Source of the DNA: Podocnemis expansa
Taxonomy: Eukaryota > Chordata > Testudines > Podocnemididae
Direction of reading: 5' to 3'
Length of the DNA stretch: 64,000 bases
NCBI GenBank assembly: GCA_007922195.1
Contig: ML682125.1
Location: 186,001-250,000 of the forward strand
In this document: positions 10,801-22,800 of the stretch, one piece after another
Layout: every line of letters starts with the position of its first letter
Numbering within the stretch: position 1 is the first letter of the stretch
Notes under the pieces: model-generated
Told to the model about the DNA's origin: nothing
Database searches by the model: none
Seen by the model: only the letters and a program-made list of their open reading frames with translations
Made by a program: the position numbers and the translations under genes

Positions 10801-13800
10801 CAAACCAAAACAAAGAAATACCCTGACAGCACCTAGCTGAACATCCCCTGTTCTACTCACGCATGGTCACTTCCAGACTTAAGCCTGTCTTAGACATGGG
10901 TGTTGCTGGATCCTTCAGGCCTGTCTCTCTGGCCTCCTCCTGATCCTTCCAGGAGCCCTGCTGACACCAAGCAGGAACAGGCAGGGGCAGAGCTCCTGCT
11001 CCAATTCAAACACCTGTACTCTGTTTGTGCTGGCTCTCCTGGGACTCACTGACCAGGGTGTTAACCCCTTCCTCCCCAAGTTTACTACAGGGGTGAGGTT
11101 GTGTGTAAAGCAGACCTAAAACGAAGGCCATTTGTAACCTGGCCAGGAAACTCTCTTCTGCAAGTGGGAAGCTGATTGATTGAAACTCTTTCCTATAGCT
11201 CAGGGAGGGTGAAACCCAGGCTAGGTCACAGCAGTGGCTGGCTGGGAAAACAAATTGCCTTTTACCTAGCATCTTTTGTCTGAGGGTCTCAAAGCACTGG
11301 CCGAGATGATTGAATTGCAACCTTTCCAGTGACCCTTGGGGTGGGGCCAGCATTAGCCACCTCTTCTAACTGGGGAAGAGGTTTGCTGAGAGCCTGGCAA
11401 GTAACAGGGGCAGGTCTGGAGTTAGAACCCAGGAGTCCTGATTCCCAGCCCTGCAGTCTAAGCACTAAAGCCGCAGTGCCCTAGATTATGGGCTGTAGCC
11501 CCTGTGCTGGTTCATCATGTGCATGCCAGTAAAGCTGGTTGGAAGGGGGAGTGATGGAGAGTGTGGGAAGGGAGCTGGCTGTGATTCATGGTCGCACTCC
11601 ATCTGCACTAATGGGTCTGCTTCCACCAGGTCAGGTATTTGTGAGCACGCTCTGCGCCCTGCTAATGAAGACCAAGAAGGTGTGGCTGTTCTGTGTCCCA
11701 CTGCTCCCGCTGCTGGCCCGACTCTGCGGCCTCCCCCTCCAAGCACTTCCTGCGGTTAACACCTTTGCCACCACCCTCACTGTCCTGGAAGTACTGTACG
11801 TGGCTGCCTCTGATCTGCTGGTGCCCTTCCACCTGGCCGCAAGAGTGTGCCAGGAGATGGCTCAGGTGAGCAGCTGGCAGGTAAAGGGAGCCAAATTGGT
11901 CTGGGGTTGCTCTCAGACGGGCACTTGGGGCCACTTCACACAGAGAAACCACACTTGTTTGTGAAGGTGGCGGGGGGGGGGGGGGGGGAGGGGCCACACC
12001 CCCCCCCCCCGGGGGGGGCCCCCCCCCTGGGGTGGCCCCGGGGCCGGGGGGGGGGGGGGTTAAGGGCTTTTCTGCTCTGACTCTCATCTGGCTCTGGGAT
12101 GGGGCAGTTGGGTAGCCTGGGGCTGGGAAATGGGCCATGAGGCCTTTTGGCTCCAGGACCCCATTGCTGTATAGTGCAGGTGGCTATGAGGTGCCCTGGG
12201 TGAGACTAGCTGAGGAATCTTAAACCTTTTTAGCCCCAGCCCCGTCACACAAACTGGGCCCTCATCCCTCCTACAAACAGGTCCCAGGGATGGGTGGTGG
12301 AAACTGGACGACTCCTGGCCAGCAGGGTCATAGCTCACTGGTGAGGGTTGGGGGCTCTCCAGGAGGAGCCAGGCTGCTTTTTCCAGTTTGGGGGCTCAGG
12401 ACTAACACTGCCCTCACGTGCCTGCAGACCTGCCCTCTGAGTAGGTATGGGTCTGAGACTGGTCATAGGCCCTCCCAGCCCAGTGGGGCCTCCAGTCCAG
12501 TGGCTGGCCACTCTGACTCCATCACTCTTATCAGAGGGGGATGGAGGTGCTGGCTGAAGGCCAGCCCAGCAGCCTGGGGATCCAGTGACAGACATGATCA
12601 GATGCACCCATCTTTGTCCTGTGGAGCTGGGCTGCCTGACAAGAGGAGTGAAATATTCACACCCAGAGTGATTCCTTTGCGGCAGACCCCCTCTGCAGCC
12701 CCCTGGCTCGGGCAGTAGGACAGTGCTGGCTAATTAACATATCCTCCCAGGGACTGCAGATATACCGGCTGGTGGCACTGGCCATGTCCCTCTGGAGCCA
12801 GCTGGCTGTCCCCATGCTCTTCCTTGTCTTCTGGCTGGTCCTCTTCGCCTTCCAGATCTACGCTTCCCTAGCCTCTTCAAGCAACCTCCTCGCTCATCAG
12901 GGGCTGCTTTTCATCTTCCTTAGCAGGTACAAATGAGAGACCCGTGCTGGGACAGGGGGCTGAATGGCCTGGAGGGGCCACCAGGGCTGATGACAGAAAG
13001 GGCACCATTGGGAGCATTGTGCTCAGGTTGTGGTGGGGGATTAGTGCCAGAGCTGGAACTCGCCCATTGCCATGGCTCAAGAGCCAGGACATCATATCCA
13101 TGACCCCCGTGAGCCCTGGTGGCTCAGGTCAGTTCCTCACTTTCCCCAGTGTTAATGCTGCTGTGCCCACAAAGGGCTGTACTTCTCTGCTGTCCTGACC
13201 CATTCCTTGGAACCTGCCTCGGTGGCTGGGGATGGACCCAGAGCCTCCAGAAGGAGTGTTGCCTTGCTCTTGCGGGCCCAGGTGCTCACTCAGTCGTGCA
13301 TCTGTTGGCAGTGTGGCAGAGTGCTGTGGGACACCCTACTCCCTCCTGGGCTTGACCTTTGCTGTCTCCTACCTTGCTCTGGCCGTGCTCACCCTTGGCA
13401 AGTTCTACCTACTGGGCTATGATGCCTTCCAGAACGGCAATGTCACGCACAGGTGAGGGGCTGCATGCGGCCTGGCCGAGGGCTGCAGTGGGCGCGGATG
13501 TTGCTGAATTGCAGGGTTGGAGGAAGCACCAGGACTGACATCTGGTCAGGAGACAGGACCTCCCAGGCACTGCCTGTGCTGCAGTCGAATGTAGGATGGT
13601 ACCAAGATAGCCAAGCTGGCTCAGATCTAGTCAGTCCAGTAACCAGAATGGTGTCCTGGGTGGGCTTCTCTGGACCCAGTGCCGCAGCATCACAAATCAT
13701 GTTATTGGCTCTCGCTAGATCAACGTTAGCTCAGGTGTGCCCACCTCCCGTTGCAGTCCAGACAGAGCCACTGGGCAGCTGCAGAGGGAGAGCATCCCAT

Positions 13801-16800
13801 GCTGCCTTGGGTGGCATCGTGCCATCTTCCCCAGGAGGGTGGGGAGACACTCTCCGCTTTCTCTTCTTGTCTCTGTGACCTGTCTGTTGGCTCCAACCCG
13901 CTGCAATAGGTGCATAGCGCTCCCCTGGGACTGGGAACACTTGTGCTCTCCCAGCAAATGCACCTCATTGGCATGGTGAATTGTGAGCCATGGGGTGCTG
14001 CCATGTGCACAGAGCTGCGTGGCAGAGAAAAACATCTGTCACAACCTGAGCAGCTTGTCCTTGGCCTGAGACGTAGTGCTGAACACCTGTCAGGAGAGGG
14101 ATGGGGATCTGCAGGATCAGCCCTGCACCCTAAGCTTTGGAATGGTCTCTAGGAGGACTCCTGTAGTGTGCCAGACCCCCGAGGGGGTCCCTTTCCTCCT
14201 TCAAGGTTGGCCACACTGCCTGCTGTGGGGTGCCAGCCCTCCTGCGTCAATCTGTGAGCTCTGCATAATGTGTCCACTCATGCAGGGAACGTAGACCTGG
14301 CCTTAGTTTGCCCTTAGTCCTTTCCTCCACTGGTGGTAAGGCAGTGTGTAGGGGAACTGAAGCACACGCAGTGTTCATGCAAATTCCACTTCGTCACACG
14401 TCTTCCTCCTTCAAGACCGAACTGAGTGGGATCACTTAAACCATTACCTTGAGGAAGTTTGAACCCCCTGTTGTTAGCCATATGTGCAAGGTTCATGTCT
14501 CCTTTGGACCCCAAGATGGTCACATTCTGGATCCTGATAAGAGGAAGGGAGGAGAACAGAAGGGTCCGGATCCTGGACATCAGAGAAACAGACTTTGACT
14601 CCCTCAGGGAGCTGATGGGCAGGATCCCCTGCAAAGCTAATAGGAGGGGAGAGGAGTCCAGGAGAGCGGGCTGGATTCTAAGGAATGAACCATCCCAATG
14701 TGCAGAAAGAACAGCAAATATGGCAGGTGACCAGCGTGGCTTAACAAAGAACACAAAAAGGAAGCTTCCAAGAAGGGGAAGTTTTGTCAGAGGACCAAGG
14801 AAGAGTATAAAGATACTGCTTGACCATGCAGGGGTGAAATCACAATGGTTACCACATAACTGGAGTTACAGCTAGCTAGGGATGGGAGGGTAGCAAGAGG
14901 GTTTCTACAGGTGTGATGGTAACAAGAAGATTAGGAGAAGCGAGGGTCCCTTACTAAATGGGGGAGGCGATCTTGTGACAGGTGATGTGGAAGGCTGCAG
15001 ACAAGGTCAGCTCCCAGACTGCTGCACTGGGCAGCACAGAATGGGGAGGCGGTGGGCAGCCCTCAGCAGGAAAAGAACAGGTTTGGGGCTATTTAGCAAG
15101 GCTGGACATAGAGCCCTGCACGGATACAAATAAGTGGATCCGTATCTGACCTGCATCTGCAAGAAATGGTCCGCGGATATTCGTATTGTATCCATGGATG
15201 TGGATATAATGCAGATATCTGCGGATATCCACATATTTGCAGGGCTCTGGCTCTGTGCAGATAAAAATATGTGGATCCGTATCCGATCCGCATCTGCAAG
15301 AAATAGTCCACGAATATCCGTGTTGTATCCATGGATGTGGATATAAGGCGGATATCCGTGGATTTGTGAGACTCTAGCTGGACATACACAAGTCCCTGGG
15401 GTATGATGTGGCTCATCCAAGAGTGCTGAGGGAGTTGGCTGATATGATTGCAGAGCCATTGGCTGTTATCACTGAAAACTCAGGTGATATGGGGAGTTCC
15501 CGGATGATTAGAAAAAGGCAAATCTAGTTTTGGTCATCAGATGAGGAAAAGAGGAAGAGCTGGGGAAATATAGACTGGTCAGCCTGACCTCAGTCCCCAG
15601 AAATATCATGGAGCAGGTACTGAAGGAAACCATTTTGTGGCACTTGGAAGAGGGGGAGGTGATCAGGAGCAGTCAGCATGGGTTGACCAAGGGGAAGATG
15701 TCTGACCAGCCCAGCTGCCTTCTATGCTGGGATAACTGACTGTGTGGGTGTGGGGAAGACTGTGCATACCTTGGCTTTAGTAAAGCTTCTGATATGATCT
15801 CTTCCTTATCAGCAAGTTAAAGTCTGGGTTGGATGAATGGACCATGAGGTGGATTGAAGGCTGGCTAGATCATGGGGCTGAACAGGAGATGATCAGTGTC
15901 TCGATGTCTAGCTGGCAGCTGATAACAGCAGACCGCCCTAGGGGTCGGTGCCGGGACTGGTTTTGTTCAGTGTCTTCATCTGGAGGGTGGGGTGAATGCA
16001 CCCTCAGCAAGTTTGCAGGGGACACTAAGCTGTGAAGGTGGTAGATACACAGGAGAGTAGGGATAAGGTACAGAGTGACCTAGACAAATAGGATTCAGGC
16101 AGAAAAAATTCTGAGGAGGTTCAACAAGGACAAAGGCAAAGTTCTGCCCTTTGGATGGAAGACTCCCAGGCAGTGGAGAAGAAGCTGGATAGGAGTCAGC
16201 AGTGTGCCCTTCTCATAGTAGTGAAATAGGTGTCAGTATTCCCTCCCCAGGTTAATTCTTTGGTATCTAAGCTTCCTCACAAATTGATGTCATGTGTCTT
16301 TCCCCATTTCCCCCGTTCATGTCTGCTGGCCCTTCTGCATCTCCATAGCTCAGTTGTGCTCTCGCTGCCCCGTGCCATCCTCCTGTCTCTCTAGGTCGCA
16401 CCAAAGCTCCCAGCTGCAATTCCCTCCACTTCAAATCTGTAGATGTGGAATGAGATCTTGAGGTTGCCCAGCTGCTTCCTCTGTTGCTCTCAGAACCTCT
16501 TGGAACCTTGCCTGGGTCTGGAACCTGCTGCTTGGTCCAGTCCTCCAGCCACGCAGTTAGCTGCGCTTGTTCAGCTTCCCAACACTCAGCATTCTCCCCT
16601 ATGCCCTTCTTCAACAGGTGATTATAGGCCATTTCCTTGCTGGATCCTGGGCCTAACCTGGCTGGACTGCTGCAAGTCACTTACTCCAAAGTACTCGACC
16701 AGTATCCCACTGTTGCCGCAGGATCAGTGCCCCCCTCCACCCCTAGCTTTGCTGCTGTCTCTTGGAGGAACATCCTCAGTGTGCCAGACTTTCAAGTGCT

Positions 16801-19800
16801 GTCTTCCTTCAGGGTAGACTACACAGCCTCACCATCACTCAGAGGCATCAGTGTTGTTAATCCAGCTCCCTGAAAAGCAGCTGTTAGGCTGAAGGAGGAA
16901 TGCTTCTGTTGACCAAGCACTGTCCCTGAGGGGATGGATTTTTCACCTTCTCCCCCTGAGGATGTGGTGGTGCCATCGTAAATCCCCTGTGAAGACCAGC
17001 CCTTAATCTTTACTATTCCCCACTTGGCAACAATGGGCATCCAGGGCAAACGGAGGCTCATATCAGCTTCTTATAAATAGAACAGAAAATTCCCACTTTG
17101 TAATAGCTGGTGAATTGGGCAGGGTGTGTAGGTTGGGTGATAAATGGGGATTTTGGCAGGGGCTTGCCAGTCAGGTATAGGGTATGGTCCAGGCACAAGA
17201 GGGCAGTTCAGTAGAAAGTGTGAAGGACAGAGCCAGTGATTCGCAGCACTGTGCCAGTGATTTCACAGCCCCAAATGAAATTTGCATGTCATCTTTCCCT
17301 CTGGGCAGCTGACAGATGCTCTGCCTGGGTGACTGGGTGGGTACTGTGAGTTTGGGCAGCCTCACCTGCCTTTCCTGGTGAGTGGTCTATAAGCACCACT
17401 TCCCAGGTGGCTCAGCACAGCATGGCTGCTTCCAGGCACACCGGAACGTGCACAGTGGTCACTGCATGCTGGGTCTCCGCGACCACCTGCTTGGGTTGCC
17501 ACCAACGTGATGTGACCGAGTTCCCCAGGAGGCTCTCTCTGGTCCTCTCTGCCCCCGGCAGTTCAAGACTTTCGAGAGGGTAGAGCTCTCTCCCAACACT
17601 GCCCAGGTCTCAAGCACCATGCTGTCAGCTCCTAAGCCCAGTCTCAGAGGGTCCAAACTCCTGCCCTGTCTGGGCCCTCTGGACCCCCCTTCAGGCGGGT
17701 CCCTGGAAGTCCTGATCAGCAGTGACTCTCAGCCAATGTGGAAGTCAGAGGGTTTATTAGCAATCCAGTTCATACAGCAGCAAGGGCAATAGATATCAGC
17801 TTCATCAGGACATTTAGTAGTGAAATCCCAGGGGATTAGGGCCACACCCCAGGGCAGGTTTCTGCCTCTTGGACCCCCATTTCCCTAGGAACCCCCTCTG
17901 CCCAAAACTCTGTCCCCTGGTGCGACCAGCTGGAACCTGTGGGACTAAACACTTCCCCCCCACCCCATAGTGACTCTGCTACATATCACCCATCTGTGTC
18001 CCATCACCAGAACAGAAAAGAAACAAGCTCATCACCCATGACATCCCCCATTAACTTAAGAGGGGTTTCCCACTTCATCACATACACCCAGCCGCCTGCA
18101 CCAGCAGGTCACAGCTTTGACAGCATGGCGTCACTACGGAGGGCGCACATGTGCTGTGCAAACCCCATGCCTTGTTCTCCTGCTTGCCTTGCAGAGGAGT
18201 GACAGAAGGTGTGACACTTCTGCTGCTGGCTCTCCAGACGGGGCTGCTGGACCTGCAGCTTCTGCAGAGGACCTTCCTGCTGAGCATCATCCTGTTCATT
18301 GTGGTGACATCAACCCTGCAGTCCATGATTGAGATAACCGACCCCATCGTGCTGGCTCTGGGGGCTTCGCAGAACAGGTACTCACTGCTTCCCTGGTCTC
18401 CCGTACGGGGCAGCGGGACCCAGCCATGTCAGGTACCCCACGGCGTGTCCCACTGCAGTGGTGTGGCACAGTTTCCTGATTACCCAGGTCTCAGCTCATC
18501 ACAGGGGCTGTCCCCAGGCCTGGCACAGTCCTGCTGGGCACACGTTAACTCAGCCACCCCTTGGGGGCTGCCTGCAGAGGTTAGGATAACCCTGACTCCA
18601 CGGCAGCACCCATAAAGGGTCCTGCTGACTTTAGGGGGCTCTGGATCAGGCCCTCGTACAGGCTCTTGCTGACCATAGCAATGCCACTGCTTCCCCCTTG
18701 TGGGGCCACGCAGACCACTTGCCAGGATACTTTGTCAGGCCAAGCCATGGCTTCAGAGGCCATCCGCCCAGACAGCCTGTGGGCTGATGAGATGCAGAGC
18801 AGAGAGGTCAGAACCAGCTGGGCCCACGAGGCTCCCTTGGATCCACCTGCCCAGGCAGGATGGGGGAAGAAACTTGTGCAATTCCCTAGCTCCCAGCCAG
18901 TCCTGTGGGTGACTCACAGGCCCTGTGGTGCTCTCCTTTGTGGGGGGTCTCGGAGCACCAGACTCCCATGGGCTGGTGAGGCCTCTAATGATTTCTTCCT
19001 CTTAGGAGCCCTTGGAAGCACTTCCGTAGCATTAGCATGTGCCTCTTTCTTCTGGTTTTCCCCTGCTTCATGGCCTTCAAGATCGCCCGCTTCTTCCATA
19101 TGGACTTCTGGCTGCTGATCCTGGTCTCCAGCTGCATGCTCACCTCCCTGCAGGTATGGCCAGATCCTCTCCCCTCATCCGGGTCCCAGCTGCGTGCTGG
19201 CCTCCTTCTATGCCTGATTACAGTCCCCTCCCCTCATCCAGGTCCCAGCTGCATGCTCCCTTGGAGCACAGAACTGGAAGGGACTTCTTGGCTCATTGCC
19301 TCAAGCCCCAGCCATCACGTCAGCCCTCTGTAAACAGCTCAGGCTCCATCTTCACATCAGCAGGGCCTTGCTCCCCAGGGAAATTCCTGGCTGAGGCACA
19401 GACAGTTAGTGCACTGCAGACTGGTGGGGCTAGAGTCGCTCGCCATACACCGTGTCCATTTAGACAAGCCTTGGTTTCTTTCGGTACGACTGGCCCCCTG
19501 CTCCCCATGATGTCCCCCTCCCTCACCTTTCCCCAGGCTGTCCCAGTGCCTGCCCCCTCTTCCCTGGACTGTCCTCTCATGCTCCCCATTCCCCAGACTC
19601 TCCTGCCTCCCCCAGTGCTCAGGCCATCCCAGCAGCTCTTCTCTACCCTGTTGGTTGGAATTAATCTCTCCGAAACATAGGTGACCAGGATTCCTGGTGA
19701 GATCTTCCCAGTGCCCAGGCTGATGGCATTGATACCTCCCTAGCTCTTCTGGGAGTAGCACACCTGGCACTCCTAGAACTGCACTGGTTTTTTTCACAGC

Positions 19801-22800
19801 CACATCACATTGGTGGCCCATAGTCAGTCCCAAGATGAGTAATACACCCAGATCTGTCTCCCTGTCTGTCATTTCCAGTTGACAAACCCCCAGCTTGTAG
19901 CAGAACTTCTTATTAGCCCCTTCCAGCAGGTTCGACTGAGCTCTGAGTGCATGTGTCCCTCCCTGCTGGTATGGCTGAGTCATCTTCTGCCCTGATCTGT
20001 GTCCCTGTCCATGAGGTCCTTTCCCTGCGGGCACATTTGGGTCCCCCTCTCCCTGATCTGGTCCCCAGTTGCATGCTCCCTTTCCTGTGGTACAGCTTGG
20101 GTCTCTTCCTTGTACAAGCTGTTTCCTGTTTTCCTTTACCATTTCACATAGTACTGCTAAAGGGCATTTCCTGCACTAAAATCCCAGCTGCCGTGGTGCA
20201 ACTATCCCTGGCAGGGTTGGGTGCCTCTCAATTTCCGGCAGCCTCCTCCAGTATTTCCAACCTACATTTTCTGCCATCGGCAAATGTTACATCTAACAGT
20301 GAATCTGAGGCTGAAGTAGGAAGAGAATGAGCTAAAAATTGCCTAGACAAGTTAGGTGTCTTCAGGTTACCAGGGCCTGATGAAATGTGTCCTAGACTAC
20401 TCAGGAAGGTGACTGAAGAGATATCTGAGCCATTAGCAATTGTTGTCCAAAAGTCATGGAAGACAGGGGAGATTCCAGGGGACCAGAAATGAGCAGCTAT
20501 AGTTTCCATCTACAAAAGGGTAAATCATGCCTGACCAATCTCATTTCCTTCTATGATCAGATGACTGCTTTTCTGGATGCAGGAAGAACCGTTGATGTGA
20601 TATACCTTGATTTTAGCAAGGCTTTTGATACAGTTTCCCACAGCATTCTCATTGGCAAATTAAGGAAGTATGGGTTGGATAGGTGGACTATAAGGTGGAT
20701 AGAAAACTGGCTAGATCAACGGTTTCAGTGCATAGGAATCAATGGTTCCATGTCTAGCTGGCAACCAGTCATGAGTGGTGTGCCCCTGGGGCCGGTTCTG
20801 TTCTGTTCAACGTTTTCATCAGTGATCTGGATGAGGGAATAGACTGCATTCTCAGTAAGTTTGCAGATGACACCAAGCTGGGGGGAACAGTAGACACGTT
20901 GGAGGGCAAGGACAGGATTCAGGGAGACCTAGATAAATTGGAACAGTGGGCCAATAGAAATCTTATGAGCTTCAATAAGGACAAGTGTAAAATCTTGCAC
21001 TTGGGATGGAAAAACCCCATGCACTGTTACAGGCTGGGAAACATTCAGCTAAGTAGCAGCAGTGTAGAAAAGGACCTGGGGGTCATGGTGGATGGGAAGC
21101 TAGATATGAGTCAGCAGTGTGCTCTTGCTGCCAAAAAGGCCAATGGCATACTGGGCTGCATCAAAAGAAGTATTACCAGCAGATCAAGGGATGTGATCCT
21201 TCCCCTCTATTCTGCACTGGTGAGGCCACATCTAGAATACTGTGTTCAGTTTTGGGCTCCCCACTACAAAAAGGACAGGGACATGCTAGAGAGAGTTCAG
21301 AGGAGGGCAACCAAAATGATTAAAGGGCTGGAGCACAAGCCCTATGAGGAAAGACTGAAAGCATTAGGCTTATTTAGTCTGCAGAAGAGAAGATTGAGGG
21401 GGGATTTGATACCAGCCTTCAACTACTTGAAGGGATGCTCCAAGGAAGATGGAGCTCGACTGTTCTCGGTAATAACAGAGGACAGAACGAGGAGCAATGG
21501 TCTCAAGTTGCGGTTAGGGAGGTCTAGGCTGGATATTAGAAAAAAACTTTTTTACTAGGCGAGTGGTGAAGACTTGGAATGAGCTGCCGAGGGAGGTGGT
21601 GGAGTCTCCGTCTTTGGAGGTGTTTAAGGCCCGGCTGGACAAAACAATGACTGGGATGGTTTAGTGGGAGTGGTCCTGCCTCTGGCAGGGGGTTGGACTA
21701 GATGACCTATGAGGTCCTTTCCAACCCTAGGATTCTATGAAGTGCAGGGGCCTGGCCTAGGTGATCTCATGGGGTCCCTTCCAGTTCCAGTAACCTCTTT
21801 GCAGAGCATTAAGTATCCAGCATCTGGCTCTCCCTGGGAACCTTTAACCAGACTGAAACCTGACCACTCAGTCTCCCTTGCCCCAGCCTTGACCTGCAGC
21901 AGCCCCTTCCCTTCAGCTCCTTCATTTCCTTTCCACCCAGCCTTGGTGGGACCTTGTCAAGGGGCTGTGACAGTCCAGATAACTAAAGTCACTTTTGTGA
22001 CCCGGGCCTCCTGGGATAACCTTCTGAATGTGCCAAAATCAGGGCAAGCTCAAAAACCAGGGGCCAAAGCCCTAAACCACTGACGGGTAGTATTTAAACC
22101 AGTCTCCCAGTCAGTAAAAAAAGATGCTTCTGATTTCCCACTCTGGACATCACCAAGCATAACAAAACAGAAACAGCCACCTTACTGCACATTAGTTCCT
22201 ATGATCCCCTCTAGCCACTGGGTCTCTTTAAGAAGTAGGTTCTCCTGACCCCAAAGGGCCAGCCACATCACCCAGAACAATATAGGCTTGGATCTTACCC
22301 AAAATACCATGCTGCCAGCCATTAGTAACTACCACTAAAGGTTTAATGTAAAAAAGAAAACAAACAAAACATGAGAGATGTTAAAGGGTCCAAGTAAATC
22401 ACATACCTACAAATGATTTAGAGTCCATAGAAGGTAAATCCTTGTTTCACAGCTTCAGTTGTTAGAAATCCAGTTTTAAGGAATAGAGACCAAATAATCT
22501 AAGTGTAGGGTTTGTTCTAATTCTCCCTGTGAGAATTAGCAGGGCAATTTCCAGGCCAGTGCTGGCTGGGATCTCAATCGTGTGGCCCAAACTTTCCCTG
22601 AGAAACTTGGACAGATGTGAGATAAAGGGATTATGTTCCTTACTACCTTTTATAGTTGTAGCAAGGTGGGCATTCGCAGGTCATTTCTTCATGTGGGCTT
22701 TGATGACAGTTCCGAGGTATTTAAGTAGAGAATAGTAATATATATTGTCCTTTGAAGTAAAACCTTCATCTCCTGGGCACCACAGGTAATTAGCTGCATT

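Larger units (their letters stand above)
13453..18194 (+). other. Intron 6 of RNF145-like gene (repeat-rich)
   Basis: The largest intron, 4.7 kb. It holds a degenerate CR1 (14500-16250) split by a hAT MITE (15109-15376) and a minus-strand LTR (17511-18082) that ends 112 bp before exon 7. Nothing was recognised at 13453-14450 or 16260-17500. Confidence 0.8.

Noticed and set aside
15120..15370. GGATATCC-rich block as a satellite array
   Set aside because: The matching copy at 37.8 kb, shared ends and 8-bp duplications show a discrete MITE.
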